A stretch of DNA of 64,000 bases from Budvicia diplopodorum (GCF_009800925.1 NZ_WOYF01000003.1:124001-188000), one strand, 5' to 3'. Counted from the first letter of the stretch, positions 49,301-58,096 are shown. Program-made: numbers and translations. The notes: generated by a model from the letters alone, not told the origin.

Positions 49301-49496
49301 CGGTAACACGTCAGTGGGCATTGGTGATACTGATGTGAGTGCAGACTTTACCGACGGCTGGTGGCAAACCGGTGCCGGAGTCAGTGTGCAATTAGCTGAA
49401 GATACGCAGATGTATGCGGATGCTAAATACCTGTGCGGTTTTGATGGCGGAATGGAAGGTTACACCGGCCATTTAGGCGTAAAAGTTAGCTTCTAA
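46374..49496 (+). CDS. autotransporter (type Va) with beta-helix passenger
   Basis: This 1040-residue surface protein has an extended signal region (MNKSYQVIWNSKVGRHAIAL...NAYA, cleavage near residue 35). The passenger (~36-700) is Asn/Thr/Ser/Gly-rich with repeated short G-A-x-x-x motifs of a pertactin-like beta-helix. The C-terminal beta-barrel starts about residue 755 and ends GVKVSF. It is AIDA/pertactin-like in layout with no protease or esterase motif seen, so adhesion or aggregation is the likely role. A GTG at 46365 overlaps the ribosome-binding site and is rejected in favour of the ATG at 46374. Confidence 0.9.
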   Translation: MNKSYQVIWNSKVGRHAIALATCGLSVVGSLNAYATDYVNITAYAGDSVVLNVGDRVTGPPPYALTGLLHALGVGAKITATGIAVDNTVVGAYGIISSNGALIDLTNTTITSVDLGILAIDNGNVIFTNSSVASSGADTVNLVRVNFSSNGSKIQSSGDHRGLFATESTVNLIDTNVETNGLGANALDINHLSQATLTGGNILTEGDYSTGLLFLGASLNVNGTTILTKGSESTGLTASGDVTILNGGSVTTQGDNATGILSGGQFRANGTSVSVSGNDSRALTTTYGTSDVEHMDIRSTGNATAGSKSAVLASYSANLTIKNSQINSSGIKMGGLELLRDADVHLIDTDIIATGDNAYGISAQRGKVDVSGGTIHSSGTGIQGSNSTVVASNTTILTTGIGAEGVMGATGSNMTLTDVNIQTGGASSNAVDANAANINLNSVMLTTQGEQASGLIAQGNNATINGRSVIVQTAGVDAAGIQISHSASSASTINLQNSLLNSAQSDGMLVSSALGAINLTNSIVTGGNGNVLNAENASQLTLKADSSILNGDLQVSNDSTADVSLRNGSVLKGAAHNVTVLNMDNSQWLMSADSDLRSLNSNSSVISFNQPVLGVFKTLTIGNLSGNGSTFVLNTVLNEGDSNAQSDKIHIIGDATGNHSLVVNNAGGLGALTVGDGIQVVSIDGTSGSKFKLGNTVSAGAYEYQLYQGGSTDANDWYLRTYLPSPTPDPTDYVIAYRPEVAGYIAAPYLNQQYGFDTIGTLHERIGDNVTRGNNDTWARMGGQHRTNDAGRFGYRGGSWFVQFGSDLYQDKTDSGTLVSSGLMVTMGTQSTDTQDRLRSLNPTLSVNTGKVVSDAVSLGGYYTRMAQDNSYLDLVGQGTYYHNKYESDHRANQNGYGAVLSGEVGKPFALGGNMTLEPQAQLMYQYLYLDSFNDGVSNIDNTSSHSGLARGGLRLSYEVTTIKPYVVVDAVQRLGGNTSVGIGDTDVSADFTDGWWQTGAGVSVQLAEDTQMYADAKYLCGFDGGMEGYTGHLGVKVSF

Positions 49497-49510
49497 TTAT
49501 TGCTTTGAAG

Positions 49511-49539
49511 AAACGGAGGTATTTATTCCTCCGTTTTTT
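49511..49539 (+). terminator. terminator of the autotransporter gene
   Basis: AAACGGAGG and CCTCCGTTTTTT pair around a 7-base loop, 14 bases after the stop codon. Confidence 0.92.
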
Positions 49540-49748
49540 ACGTTTATTACTACAAGCATCGCTGTTTATTTGTAGCTTTTATTTGGCTTATTTTATATTT
49601 TTATTGGTTTTATATTAATTATTTGTAACTTAATGTAAATGTAGTTATTACAGAGACGATGACATTTTCTATTTTAATAGTCATATTCTATTTTTATTTA
49701 GTTTAATATTTTATTTATCAGTGGCATAGTAATTATTGCACTCGTCAG

Positions 49749-49767
49749 TGTAATGATAACTATTATC
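49749..49767. promoter_or_regulatory. candidate Fur box
   Basis: The core ATGATAA-CTA-TTATCAT is an inverted repeat. The 19-base window agrees with the Fur consensus (GATAATGATAATCATTATC) at about 15 of 19 positions. It lies about 100 bases before the FNR box. AT-rich context raises the chance of a false match. Confidence 0.4.
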
Positions 49768-49850
49768 ATTCATTTCGCTGGTTAATTAAAGTACAGCTAT
49801 CAGTAAATTTATAAATAATATTGTAAATACTTATAGATAGGTATTATTCA

Positions 49851-49892
49851 TTGATTGTTATCAACTGATTGATTAAATAAGTTCTTTATACT
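49851..49892 (+). promoter_or_regulatory. FNR-activated promoter of the first operon
   Basis: TTGATTGTTATCAA (49851-49864) is a perfect match to the FNR consensus TTGAT-N4-ATCAA. A -10 TATACT lies at 49887-49892. The box centre is about 41 bases from the predicted start (~49899), the class II activator position. The transcript would begin about 20 bases before the ATG at 49920. Confidence 0.85.
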
Positions 49893-49919
49893 TGCTTTAT
49901 TTATGTGAGCAGAAGACTT

Positions 49920-52319
49920 ATGAAAAATAATGATACAAATAAGCCTGAGTTAGCAGAATTCAGCCGGTTTACCATTAACCGCCGCCGGTTTTTACAGACC
50001 GGAACTGCATTAGTCACGCTTCCTTTTATTGCTTCTAAAGCGGGGGCGGTGAGCACCGGTACCGAAACGTCGGCTTTACCTGACTCTGCTGGCGATGAGC
50101 GGATCGTTCAAACCTGTAGTACTTTTGACTGTGGCGGCAAATGTGACGTAAGAGCACACGTTAAGCAGGGAACCGTTGTGCGTATTAGTACTCTGCCTGA
50201 TGGGGCACTAGACCCAGAAATGCCCGTTATGCGGGCCTGCGTTCGCGGTCGTGGCTATCGAAAATTTGTCTATCACCCGAATCGACTGAAATATCCTATG
50301 CTGCGGGTAGGTAAACGCGGTGAAGGTAAGTTTAAGCAGATTAGCTGGGATGAAGCGACAACCCTGATTGCCGAGAAAATGAAGCAGATTACTGCTCAAC
50401 ACGGCCCGGCATCCCGCTTTGCCCATACGGCGACCGGCGTTTCCGGCGGCGCTTTTTCCGGCGACGGTATGCTCAAGCGCTTGCTTAACCTGACCGGTGG
50501 ATACCTGCGTTACTACCACTCAGTGAGTATGGGAAATACGGCCGCGGCGACGCCATATACTTATGGTACAGCAGCCTCCGGCAACTCGCTGGATACCTTA
50601 CTTGATACCAAGCTGGTCATTCTGTGGGGGCATAATCCCACAGAAACTATCTTTGGTCACACCAACCATTTCTATCAGCAGATGAAGAAAAACGGTACTC
50701 GCTTTATTGTCGTGGACCCGCGCTACTCTGATTCTGCCTGTAGCTTCGCCGATCAATGGATCCCGTTATTGCCGACCACGGATAACGCCCTGATGGATGC
50801 CATGATGTATGTGATTGTTACTGAAGGCTTGCACGATAAAGCCTTTATCGATCGCTACACCTTAGGCTTCGATGAATCCAATATGCCTGAGGGCGTAGGT
50901 GAAAATGAATCTCTGGTGAGCTATCTGACCGGTAAAAAAGACGGCGTACAGAAAACGCCTGAATGGGCGGAGCAAATCACTAAGGTTCCGGCCCACACTA
51001 TTCGTCAGCTAGCCCGGGATTATGCGACCACTAAACCGGCAGCGCTGATTCAGGGCTGGGGCCCACAGCGTCACATTTGCGGAGAGCGTAGCGCTCGGGG
51101 TTCTACACTGTTAGCAACCATTACCGGAAACGTTGGCGTTAAAGGCGGATGGGCCGCTGGCTACGGCGGCATTGCCAGCCGTAAGTTTATGACCGGTGTC
51201 GATCAGGGAACCAATCCGGTTAAAGCCCGTATTTCTATTATGAACTGGATGCAGGCCGTTGATGATGCGTCTAAAGTCAGACCGGAAGACGGTCTGAAAG
51301 ATGCCGATAAGCTGGATACCAACATTAAGATGATGTTCTCGCTGGCCGGTAACTACATGGCTAACCAGAACCCGGATATTCATCAGGCGGTTAAGCTGCT
51401 GGAAGATGAGTCAAAGGTTGAGTTTATCGTTGCCAGCGATCTCTATCTGACGCCAAGTGCTAAATATGCCGACCTTCTGCTGCCTGAAACCAGCTTTATG
51501 GAGCGCTGGAATATTGGTCAAACCTGGGGCACCGGCAATTACGTGATGCTGTCAGAAAAGCTGATTGAGCCTGACTTCCAGCGTCGGTCTGACTACGAAT
51601 GGCTGCGCGAAGTGGCTGAAAAGCTGGGCGTTGAACCGGCATTTAGCGAAGGCAGAGATGAAAAGCAGTGGATAGAATTCATCGTTGAACAAACCCGTCG
51701 GGCAATGCCTGATGAAAACATGCCGACGTTCGAACAGCTGCTTAAACAACGCCAGCACCTGTTTAAAAGCGCGTCGCACGTGGCTTTTGAAAAGAATATC
51801 AACGACCCGGAAACGAACCCGTTCCCTACACCGTCGGGCAAAATCGAGATCTTCTCTAAACGCCTGTATGACATGCAAAACCCTGAAATTCCGGCGCTAT
51901 CTCACTATGTTCCGGCTCAGGAAGGACCTGAAGATCCTCTACGGGATAAATATCCGCTGCAGATGATTACCTGGAAGGGTAAGAACCGCGCAAACTCAAC
52001 GCAGTACGCTAACCCATGGCTGCAGGAAGTTCAGGCTCAAACGCTGTGGATGAATCCGATAGATGCGAAAAAGCGGGCGATTTCTGAAGGGGATCAGGTA
52101 AGGATTTATAACGATCGTGGGGTGAGTATTATTCCGGTAGAGGTGACTTCTAGAGTCATGCCGGGCGTGGTAGCGATGCGTGCGGGAGCCTGGTGGAACC
52201 CAGATAAAGACGGTATCGATCGCGGCGGTTGTCCTAACGTTCTGACTTCGGCCCGTATGACGGCCTTGGCTAAGGGAAATTCTCATCAGACATTACTGGT
52301 TGAGGTGAAAAAAGCATGA
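49920..52319 (+). CDS. DMSO-reductase-family molybdoenzyme, catalytic subunit (first copy)
   Basis: This 799-residue Tat substrate has signal NRRRFLQTG (20-28). Cys66, Cys71, Cys75 and Cys107 are the 4Fe-4S (FS0) ligands. The predicted Mo ligand is Ser203 (YYHSVSMGN), aligning with the serine in DmsA. Domains follow the DMSO reductase plan, ending in the molybdopterin dinucleotide-binding domain. It differs clearly from the second copy and resembles the DmsA-like paralogues of Salmonella, so the substrate may not be DMSO. The ATG at 49920 fits the FNR promoter; a GTG at 49905 would be only six bases into the transcript. The stop overlaps the B subunit. Confidence 0.88.
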   Translation: MKNNDTNKPELAEFSRFTINRRRFLQTGTALVTLPFIASKAGAVSTGTETSALPDSAGDERIVQTCSTFDCGGKCDVRAHVKQGTVVRISTLPDGALDPEMPVMRACVRGRGYRKFVYHPNRLKYPMLRVGKRGEGKFKQISWDEATTLIAEKMKQITAQHGPASRFAHTATGVSGGAFSGDGMLKRLLNLTGGYLRYYHSVSMGNTAAATPYTYGTAASGNSLDTLLDTKLVILWGHNPTETIFGHTNHFYQQMKKNGTRFIVVDPRYSDSACSFADQWIPLLPTTDNALMDAMMYVIVTEGLHDKAFIDRYTLGFDESNMPEGVGENESLVSYLTGKKDGVQKTPEWAEQITKVPAHTIRQLARDYATTKPAALIQGWGPQRHICGERSARGSTLLATITGNVGVKGGWAAGYGGIASRKFMTGVDQGTNPVKARISIMNWMQAVDDASKVRPEDGLKDADKLDTNIKMMFSLAGNYMANQNPDIHQAVKLLEDESKVEFIVASDLYLTPSAKYADLLLPETSFMERWNIGQTWGTGNYVMLSEKLIEPDFQRRSDYEWLREVAEKLGVEPAFSEGRDEKQWIEFIVEQTRRAMPDENMPTFEQLLKQRQHLFKSASHVAFEKNINDPETNPFPTPSGKIEIFSKRLYDMQNPEIPALSHYVPAQEGPEDPLRDKYPLQMITWKGKNRANSTQYANPWLQEVQAQTLWMNPIDAKKRAISEGDQVRIYNDRGVSIIPVEVTSRVMPGVVAMRAGAWWNPDKDGIDRGGCPNVLTSARMTALAKGNSHQTLLVEVKKA

Positions 52320-52936
52320 CAGCATTTGTAGAATTTAAACCAGTAAGCAATAAACAGCTGGGATTTTTTATTGATTCATCACTCTGCTCGGGCTGTAAAG
52401 CCTGTCAGGTAGCCTGCAAAGATAAGAACGATCTTGAAGTTGGTCGTCGGTTCCGCCGTATTTATACCGTTCAGGGCGGTGGCTTTACTGAAAATGGACA
52501 GGGTGGATATTTGAACAATGTCTATGCCTATAACCTGTCTGTTGCGTGTAATCACTGTGCCGATCCGGCATGCGTGAAGAATTGCCCGACGACGGCGATG
52601 CATAAGCGTGAAGGTGACGGCATCGTGCGGGTTAATACCGATAAATGCATCGGCTGTGGCTATTGTTCTTGGTCCTGTCCTTACGGTGCGCCACAAATGA
52701 ATCACGAAGCTGGTCAAATGTCGAAGTGCGATTTCTGCATCGATTTACAGGCTAAGGGTGAGCAACCGGTGTGCGTAGCAACTTGTCCTCTGGGGGCGAT
52801 TAAGTATGGCCCGATTGACGAACTGAGAGCGAAATACGGAACGTTAAGCGACGTACAGGGTTTGCCAGATTCGGCCATTACTCATCCGAACTTAGTGGTT
52901 AAAGCGCATTCCGGTGCCGAAATGGGGAGTAAATAA
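52316..52936 (+). CDS. DmsB-like iron-sulfur electron-transfer subunit (first copy)
   Basis: This 206-residue ferredoxin-type protein has four cysteine groups binding four 4Fe-4S clusters (CSGCKACQVAC, CNHCADPACVKNCP, CIGCGYCSWSCPYG, CDFC...CVATCP). It carries electrons from the membrane subunit to the Mo subunit and travels with it through Tat, without its own signal. Its start overlaps the catalytic subunit stop (ATGA). Confidence 0.93.
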   Translation: MTAFVEFKPVSNKQLGFFIDSSLCSGCKACQVACKDKNDLEVGRRFRRIYTVQGGGFTENGQGGYLNNVYAYNLSVACNHCADPACVKNCPTTAMHKREGDGIVRVNTDKCIGCGYCSWSCPYGAPQMNHEAGQMSKCDFCIDLQAKGEQPVCVATCPLGAIKYGPIDELRAKYGTLSDVQGLPDSAITHPNLVVKAHSGAEMGSK

Positions 52937-52938
52937 TT

Positions 52939-53808
52939 ATGCATGAGTGGCCACTTATTGCTTTCACCTTGCTGATACAAGCTTCAGTCGGTGCAACCTT
53001 GTTCGCAGGGCTGTTTGGCTGTTGGATCAATAAATCAGCAGGTCAGGAACACGGTTTCCAGGTTATCCGGCCGGTATTGCTGACTATTTGCATAATGACC
53101 GCCGTTGGGCTAATGCTGTCGGTTGCCCATTTGGGATACCCGATGAACGCCTTTAACTCGCTTCGTCACGCAGGTAGCTCATGGCTTAGCCGGGAAATTA
53201 TCTCTACCGGTGTTTTCTTTGGCGTCATCTGTCTGGTTAGTTTGCGTATGCTGATAGCCAAGCGCATATTGCCAACGCTCTTGCTCATTGCGGCAATCGT
53301 TGGGCTGGTTGACGTGTTCTGCATGGCGGAAGTGTATCGTCACACGATGGTAGTAACCTGGGCGCACATTAATACGCAGTTTACCTTCTTTGGCTCGGTG
53401 CTGGCGCTGGGTGCAAGTATCAGCGTCTTGTTGATTGCCCTGAAGTCTAAAGGCAAAGTCGGCGATGAACTGGGGTTTAAGATGGTCTTCGTTGCTGCGC
53501 TGTTTATTGGGATAAGTCTGGTTGGTCGTTTAGCCGTTCTGCCTTGCTATATTAGCGCGCTACAGGCGCTCTCTTCTGCCGGGGGGGCAACCTTCCCAAT
53601 CGATGCTCTGACTCAGTTTAATCAGTCAGCCTGCCTGCGCATGACCGGCTGGATTATCGGATTACTGGGGCTTTTACTGACGGTTCTGGCAATTTATAAA
53701 GGGCGTAGTCAGGCTGTGGCTAAGCAGGCCAGCATGTTAACGCTTGGTAGCCTGTTGGTGATAGCCGCTGAGATAGTTTCTCGCTATACCTTTTTTATGA
53801 TTAGTTGA
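52939..53808 (+). CDS. DmsC-like membrane anchor (first copy)
   Basis: The 289-residue protein has eight predicted membrane helices and the DmsC-family start (MHEWPLIAFTLLIQASVGATL). It would oxidise menaquinol and anchor the A and B subunits on the periplasmic side. It starts two bases after the B subunit stop. Confidence 0.92.
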   Translation: MHEWPLIAFTLLIQASVGATLFAGLFGCWINKSAGQEHGFQVIRPVLLTICIMTAVGLMLSVAHLGYPMNAFNSLRHAGSSWLSREIISTGVFFGVICLVSLRMLIAKRILPTLLLIAAIVGLVDVFCMAEVYRHTMVVTWAHINTQFTFFGSVLALGASISVLLIALKSKGKVGDELGFKMVFVAALFIGISLVGRLAVLPCYISALQALSSAGGATFPIDALTQFNQSACLRMTGWIIGLLGLLLTVLAIYKGRSQAVAKQASMLTLGSLLVIAAEIVSRYTFFMIS

Positions 53809-53824
53809 GTTCTATTGTGTTTTT

Positions 53825-53856
53825 AGGGCGTTAATTGATATTGCGGTTAACGCCCT
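53825..53856 (+). terminator. hairpin after the first molybdoenzyme operon
   Basis: Perfect 10-base arms AGGGCGTTAA and TTAACGCCCT with a 12-base loop begin 17 bases after the membrane-anchor stop. There is no T-run, so termination may be weak or Rho-assisted. Confidence 0.5.
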
Positions 53857-54079
53857 GAAGTTTGAGGCGCTCTGCGTCTTGGAGTTTCATATAACCTGTT
53901 TTTTAACATAGGGTTATATGATATTTACTCCTATCAGTTCACGTTAAGCCTTGCCGCTATTCCTATGAGGTCATTCTTGCAAATAATTTTGTTAGTTTAA
54001 TTAATTTAATTAATTAAAATATATCAATAAATTTCAAGAATACCAACGCATTGAAATACTCGATAATTAGCTGAGTACG

Positions 54080-54122
54080 TTGATGTAGATCATTCAAGGC
54101 CTACGCGTATTGGGCGTACTAT
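54080..54122 (+). promoter_or_regulatory. FNR-activated promoter of the second operon
   Basis: TTGATGTAGATCAT (54080-54093) matches the FNR consensus at nine of ten positions. TACTAT at 54117-54122 is a suitable -10, placing the box about -41.5 from the predicted start. The spacing is the same as in the first operon. Confidence 0.75.
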
Positions 54123-54183
54123 CGTAAGACATAATAAATAAAAATTTTATATATCTTTTTGTTATTGCCAGGAGGGTAATGTG

Positions 54184-56604
54184 ATGCGTTCAAAAGAAAT
54201 ATCTCAGCCGAGATTGGTGACCAGGCGAGAATTTATTCAGACCTCGGCCGCCGTTACCGGCGCGGCTGCGGTTGCCGGGTCTATATCTCTACCTTTTACT
54301 GCCAGCGCGACGGCCACTGCGGTTGATGCCACTGGAGAAACATTTAAATATAGTGCCTGCCTTGTTAACTGTGGTAGCCGATGCCCGTTAAAAGTGCATG
54401 TGAAAGACGGCGTAATTACCAAAATTGCGACTGAATCAATTTATGACGATTCTATGTTTGGTGAACATCAGATTAGACCCTGCCTAAGGGGGCGTTCCGT
54501 TCGCTGGAAAACCTATAACCCCGATCGGATCAAGTACCCGATGCTGCGTACCGGCAAACGTGGTGAAGGAAAGTTTAAGCGCATTAGTTGGGATGAAGCC
54601 ACCACTATTGTGGCTGATAAGCTAAAGCAAACCATTGATAAATATGGCAACGAAGCAATCTATTATCAGTATGGCTCGGGCTCTACGGGCGCTAACTTGC
54701 AGGGGCGTAATGCCTGTAAACGTATGCTTAACTTGCTTGGTGGCTATCTTGAGCAACATGGAACCTATTCAACCGCTCAGATTAATACCGTCATGCCGTA
54801 TATTTACGGCGGTGTGAATGAAAGCCTGCTGCTAGAGATTAAAAACTCCGATTTGGTGGTGATGTTTGGTCATAATCTGGCTGAAACCCGTATGTCCGGC
54901 GGCGGTCAGTTTTATGAAACCCTGAAAGCGCTGGAACAAAGTAACGCAAGAGTGATCATCATCGACCCGCGTATGACTGACAGCGTCACTACGTTGGACG
55001 CTGAGTGGGTGCCAATTTATCCGGGTACCGACGGTGCACTGGTTGCTGCGCTCGGCTACGTCCTGATTCAGGAAAATCTGACTGATGAAGATTTCCTTAA
55101 ACAGTATTGCGTTGGTTGGGATGCCACAACGCTGCCGGAGTCTGCGCCGGCTAACGCCTCATATAAAGATTATCTGCTCGGAAACGGCCCAGACGCTACG
55201 CCAAAAACCCCCGCATGGGCCAGTAAGATCACCGGTATTTCTGAAGCTCGTATTATTCAGCTGGCCCGGGAAATTGGTAATGCTAAAGCGGCTTGGATCT
55301 CTCAGGGCTGGGGATTACAGCGCACCGCCAACGGTGAGCAAGCTTCTCGAGCAATAATGATGTTGCCGCTGATGAGCGGTCATATCGGCAGGGCCGGAAC
55401 CAATACCGGCGCATGGGGCGGTAACGTAAAATATTCGGTGCCGGGATTCGGTATTCCTAATCCGGTGAAAACCGTTATTCCGTGCTTTATGTGGACCGAC
55501 GCCATCGTGCGCGGTACTGAAATGACGGCAAAAAATGCTCACGTTCTTGGTAAAGAAAAGCTAGGCACTAACATTAAGTTCTTATGGAACTATGCTAGTA
55601 ACGTGATGATGAATCAGCATTCTGATACCAATAAAACCCATACTATTTTACAGGATGAATCACTGTGTGAATTTGTTTTGGTATGGGAAAACCACATGAC
55701 CGCCAGCGCCAAATATGCCGATCTGCTGCTACCGGACGTGACCTCCGTTGAGTCCAACGATTTGATCGACAACTCCTATGCCAGCGGTGCTTACAATTAC
55801 TTTACCCGCCTGCAAAATACCATCGAACCGCTATGGGAGTGCCGCCAGTCTTATGACGTTCTGGCGGAGATTGCCGGTAAGCTTGGGATCCGTGATGCCT
55901 TTACTGAAGGGCGTACCCATGAGCAGTGGATTGAATTTTGTTATAACAAGATGCGTGAAAAGAACCCGTCGTTGCCAACCTATGCTGAAACCGACGGTAA
56001 AGGCATTATCGATCGAGTTCTGGCCGATAGCGGTAAAAATATTGCCCTGAAAGACTTCCGCGACAATCCGCAGGCTAATCCGTTGAAAACGCCGTCAGGC
56101 AAGATTGAAATCTATTCCGCAGCGTTGGCTCAAAAGGGCCAAGAATGGGAGCTGGCCGATGGTGACCGGATCCCTGCCGTGGCGGAATACTGTCCGACTT
56201 TTGAAGGGGTAAGCGATACTGAAAAGCTGAAAACCTACCCGTTACAAATGATCGGATTCCATACTAAGGGTCACACACATTCATCCTACTATTCTGTTGC
56301 CATGCTGCGAGAAGCGGTACCGCATATGGTGTGGATGAATCCTATCGATGCAGACGTTCGCGGGTTGAAAGCGGGTGATATGGCAGAGATCTTTAACGAT
56401 CGCGGCCGTATTCGTATTGCTGTCAAAATTACCGAACGGATTTTACCCGGCGTAATTGGCGTTCCACAGGGGGCATGGCGTAATACCAATCAGGAAGGCG
56501 TAGACGTAGGTGGCTGTATTAATACTCTGACTACTCAGCGACCTTCTCCATTGGCTAAAGGCAACCCTCAACACACCAACCTCGTTGATGTAAAACGTGC
56601 ATAA
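54184..56604 (+). CDS. dmsA: DMSO reductase catalytic subunit DmsA
   Basis: The 806-residue molybdoenzyme has Tat signal TRREFIQTSAA. The FS0 ligands are Cys59, Cys63, Cys67 and Cys100 in the DmsA-type C-x3-C-x3-C pattern. The Mo ligand is Ser196 in HGTYSTAQI, and the C-terminal domain ends SPLAKGNPQHTNLV, all as in E. coli DmsA. It reduces S- and N-oxides in the periplasm. The ATG at 54184 has GGAGG eight bases upstream; a GTG at 54181 is too close to it. It is more DmsA-like than the first copy. Confidence 0.92.
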   Translation: MRSKEISQPRLVTRREFIQTSAAVTGAAAVAGSISLPFTASATATAVDATGETFKYSACLVNCGSRCPLKVHVKDGVITKIATESIYDDSMFGEHQIRPCLRGRSVRWKTYNPDRIKYPMLRTGKRGEGKFKRISWDEATTIVADKLKQTIDKYGNEAIYYQYGSGSTGANLQGRNACKRMLNLLGGYLEQHGTYSTAQINTVMPYIYGGVNESLLLEIKNSDLVVMFGHNLAETRMSGGGQFYETLKALEQSNARVIIIDPRMTDSVTTLDAEWVPIYPGTDGALVAALGYVLIQENLTDEDFLKQYCVGWDATTLPESAPANASYKDYLLGNGPDATPKTPAWASKITGISEARIIQLAREIGNAKAAWISQGWGLQRTANGEQASRAIMMLPLMSGHIGRAGTNTGAWGGNVKYSVPGFGIPNPVKTVIPCFMWTDAIVRGTEMTAKNAHVLGKEKLGTNIKFLWNYASNVMMNQHSDTNKTHTILQDESLCEFVLVWENHMTASAKYADLLLPDVTSVESNDLIDNSYASGAYNYFTRLQNTIEPLWECRQSYDVLAEIAGKLGIRDAFTEGRTHEQWIEFCYNKMREKNPSLPTYAETDGKGIIDRVLADSGKNIALKDFRDNPQANPLKTPSGKIEIYSAALAQKGQEWELADGDRIPAVAEYCPTFEGVSDTEKLKTYPLQMIGFHTKGHTHSSYYSVAMLREAVPHMVWMNPIDADVRGLKAGDMAEIFNDRGRIRIAVKITERILPGVIGVPQGAWRNTNQEGVDVGGCINTLTTQRPSPLAKGNPQHTNLVDVKRA

Positions 56605-56614
56605 GGAGATAGTG

Positions 56615-57232
56615 ATGAAACAATATGGTTTTTATGTGGATAGCTCCAAATGCACTGGTTGCAAAACCTGTCAGATCAGCTGCAAAGACGAGAAAAATTT
56701 GGAGCTTGGTCCTAAGTTTCGCCGGGTTTACGAGTATGGCGGCGGTAACTGGGCTAAGCAGGGTAATATCTGGACTCAGAACGTGTTCAACTATTATCTG
56801 TCCATTGCCTGTAACCATTGCTCAGAGCCGACCTGCGTAGCCGGTTGCCCGACCGGAGCAATGCATAAACGCGCTGAAGATGGCCTGGTGGTAGTTAATC
56901 AGGACACCTGCGTAGGCTGCCGGTATTGTGAAATGCGCTGTCCGTATGGCGCGCCGCAGTTTGATGCAGTGAAGAAAGTGATGACCAAATGCGACGGCTG
57001 CTACCAGCGTGTGGCGGAAGGCAAAAAGCCCGTGTGCGTAGAATCCTGCCCACAGCGGGCTCTGGATTTTGATGACATTACGCTGCTGCGGGAGAAATAT
57101 GGTCATGAAGATGCCATTGCACCGTTGCCGGATCCTAAGCTGACTAAGCCTAATCTGGTCATTAAAGCTCATCGGGATGCAAAACCTAGCGGTGATTCAT
57201 CCGGTCATATTCAAAACCCGGCGGAGGTCTAA
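56615..57232 (+). CDS. dmsB: DMSO reductase iron-sulfur subunit DmsB
   Basis: The 205-residue protein has four 4Fe-4S motifs (CTGCKTCQISC, CNHCSEPTCVAGCP, CVGCRYCEMRCPYG, CDGC...CVESCP). The ATG at 56615 has AAGGAG six bases upstream; the frame open to 56597 overlaps dmsA. It transfers electrons between DmsC and DmsA. Confidence 0.94.
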   Translation: MKQYGFYVDSSKCTGCKTCQISCKDEKNLELGPKFRRVYEYGGGNWAKQGNIWTQNVFNYYLSIACNHCSEPTCVAGCPTGAMHKRAEDGLVVVNQDTCVGCRYCEMRCPYGAPQFDAVKKVMTKCDGCYQRVAEGKKPVCVESCPQRALDFDDITLLREKYGHEDAIAPLPDPKLTKPNLVIKAHRDAKPSGDSSGHIQNPAEV

Positions 57233-57233
57233 A

Positions 57234-58001
57234 ATGCATGAATTACCACTGGTATTTTTTACCGTATTTGGCCAAAGCGCCGTTGGCTTACTGTTGCTGG
57301 CGTTTATCAGCGACCGCTTAACCATGACCGATGAGCCACTATTAAAACGCGCCAACCTGCTGGCTTTGATCCTGATGGGGATCGGGCTGATCGTCGGTAT
57401 ATTCCACGTTGGTCAGCCGCTGCGGGCAATAAATATGCTAATAGGCCTTGGCCGTTCTGCAATGAGCAATGAGATTCTGCTCAGCGGTGCGTTCTTTAGC
57501 CTTATTTGTTGTACCGTTATCTTCACTTGCCTGAAGAAAAATGCCGCCGTTGCCGGAGTATGTAACGCTCTAGCGATTGTGGTTGGTCTGGCTTTCGTCT
57601 GGTCGATTACTCAGGTTTATCAGCTTAGTACGGTGGCTAACTGGGACACTATGCATACATCGCTACAGATGTGGCTGACGGTGTTAATTGGCGGTGGTGC
57701 CTGTGCTGTGCTGATTGGAGCACACAAAGTCGGCGGGTGTTTCCTGCTGATTGGCGCAACGATTAGTTTGATCGCTAAACCAGAGTATCTGGTCCAGCTT
57801 TCCCCTTCGTTGGCTGCTGCCCAGACGCTATTCTGGAGCGTGCAGGCGTTCTGCTTAGCGCTGGCCGTTGCGGTCGGGGTAGTCGCCTTCATTAAGCAAC
57901 AAAGCTGTGGTTCAGCTCTGATGCTTGGCGTTTTCGGCGCTGTGGTTGGTGAGCTGGCCGGGCGCATTGCATTCTATAACCTTTGGGCTATGGCGATGTA
58001 A
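57234..58001 (+). CDS. dmsC: DMSO reductase membrane anchor DmsC
   Basis: This 255-residue protein has eight hydrophobic segments and begins MHELPLVFFTVFGQSAVGLL. The ATG at 57234 has GGAGG seven bases upstream, just after the dmsB stop; the longer frame from 57177 lies inside dmsB. It is about 30 residues shorter than E. coli DmsC. Confidence 0.93.
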   Translation: MHELPLVFFTVFGQSAVGLLLLAFISDRLTMTDEPLLKRANLLALILMGIGLIVGIFHVGQPLRAINMLIGLGRSAMSNEILLSGAFFSLICCTVIFTCLKKNAAVAGVCNALAIVVGLAFVWSITQVYQLSTVANWDTMHTSLQMWLTVLIGGGACAVLIGAHKVGGCFLLIGATISLIAKPEYLVQLSPSLAAAQTLFWSVQAFCLALAVAVGVVAFIKQQSCGSALMLGVFGAVVGELAGRIAFYNLWAMAM

Positions 58002-58012
58002 TTTGTTGTTAC

Positions 58013-58043
58013 TAAGCGGCCGGGCAGGTTTGTCGGCCGCTTA
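58013..58043 (+). terminator. hairpin between dmsC and the chaperone gene
   Basis: Ten-base arms TAAGCGGCCG and CGGCCGCTTA enclose an 11-base loop 12 bases after dmsC. There is no T-run. It may protect upstream mRNA or reduce expression of the downstream chaperone. Confidence 0.55.
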
Positions 58044-58050
58044 GGTTATT

Positions 58051-58083
58051 ACTATCAATGAACTATCAATGAACTATCAGTGA
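58051..58083 (+). repeat. three tandem 11-base repeats before the chaperone gene
   Basis: ACTATCAATGA occurs twice in a row and is followed by ACTATCAGTGA, ending 13 bases before the TTG start of the chaperone gene. The 11-base period is about one DNA turn. Each unit carries a TGA. Confidence 0.8.
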
Positions 58084-58096
58084 ATAAGGTAATAAT

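Larger units (their letters stand above)
49540..49919 (+). other. promoter region of the first molybdoenzyme operon
   Basis: 380 bases without an ORF. It holds a Fur-like palindrome (49749-49767), a perfect FNR box (49851-49864) and a -10 TATACT (49887-49892). Confidence 0.65.
53809..54183 (+). other. intergenic region between the two molybdoenzyme operons
   Basis: 375 bases without an ORF. Two inverted repeats follow the first operon: AGGGCGTTAA / TTAACGCCCT (53825-53834, 53847-53856) and TCATATAACC / GGTTATATGA (53887-53896, 53912-53921). Neither has a classical T-run. Further down lie an FNR box and -10 for the second operon. Confidence 0.6.
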
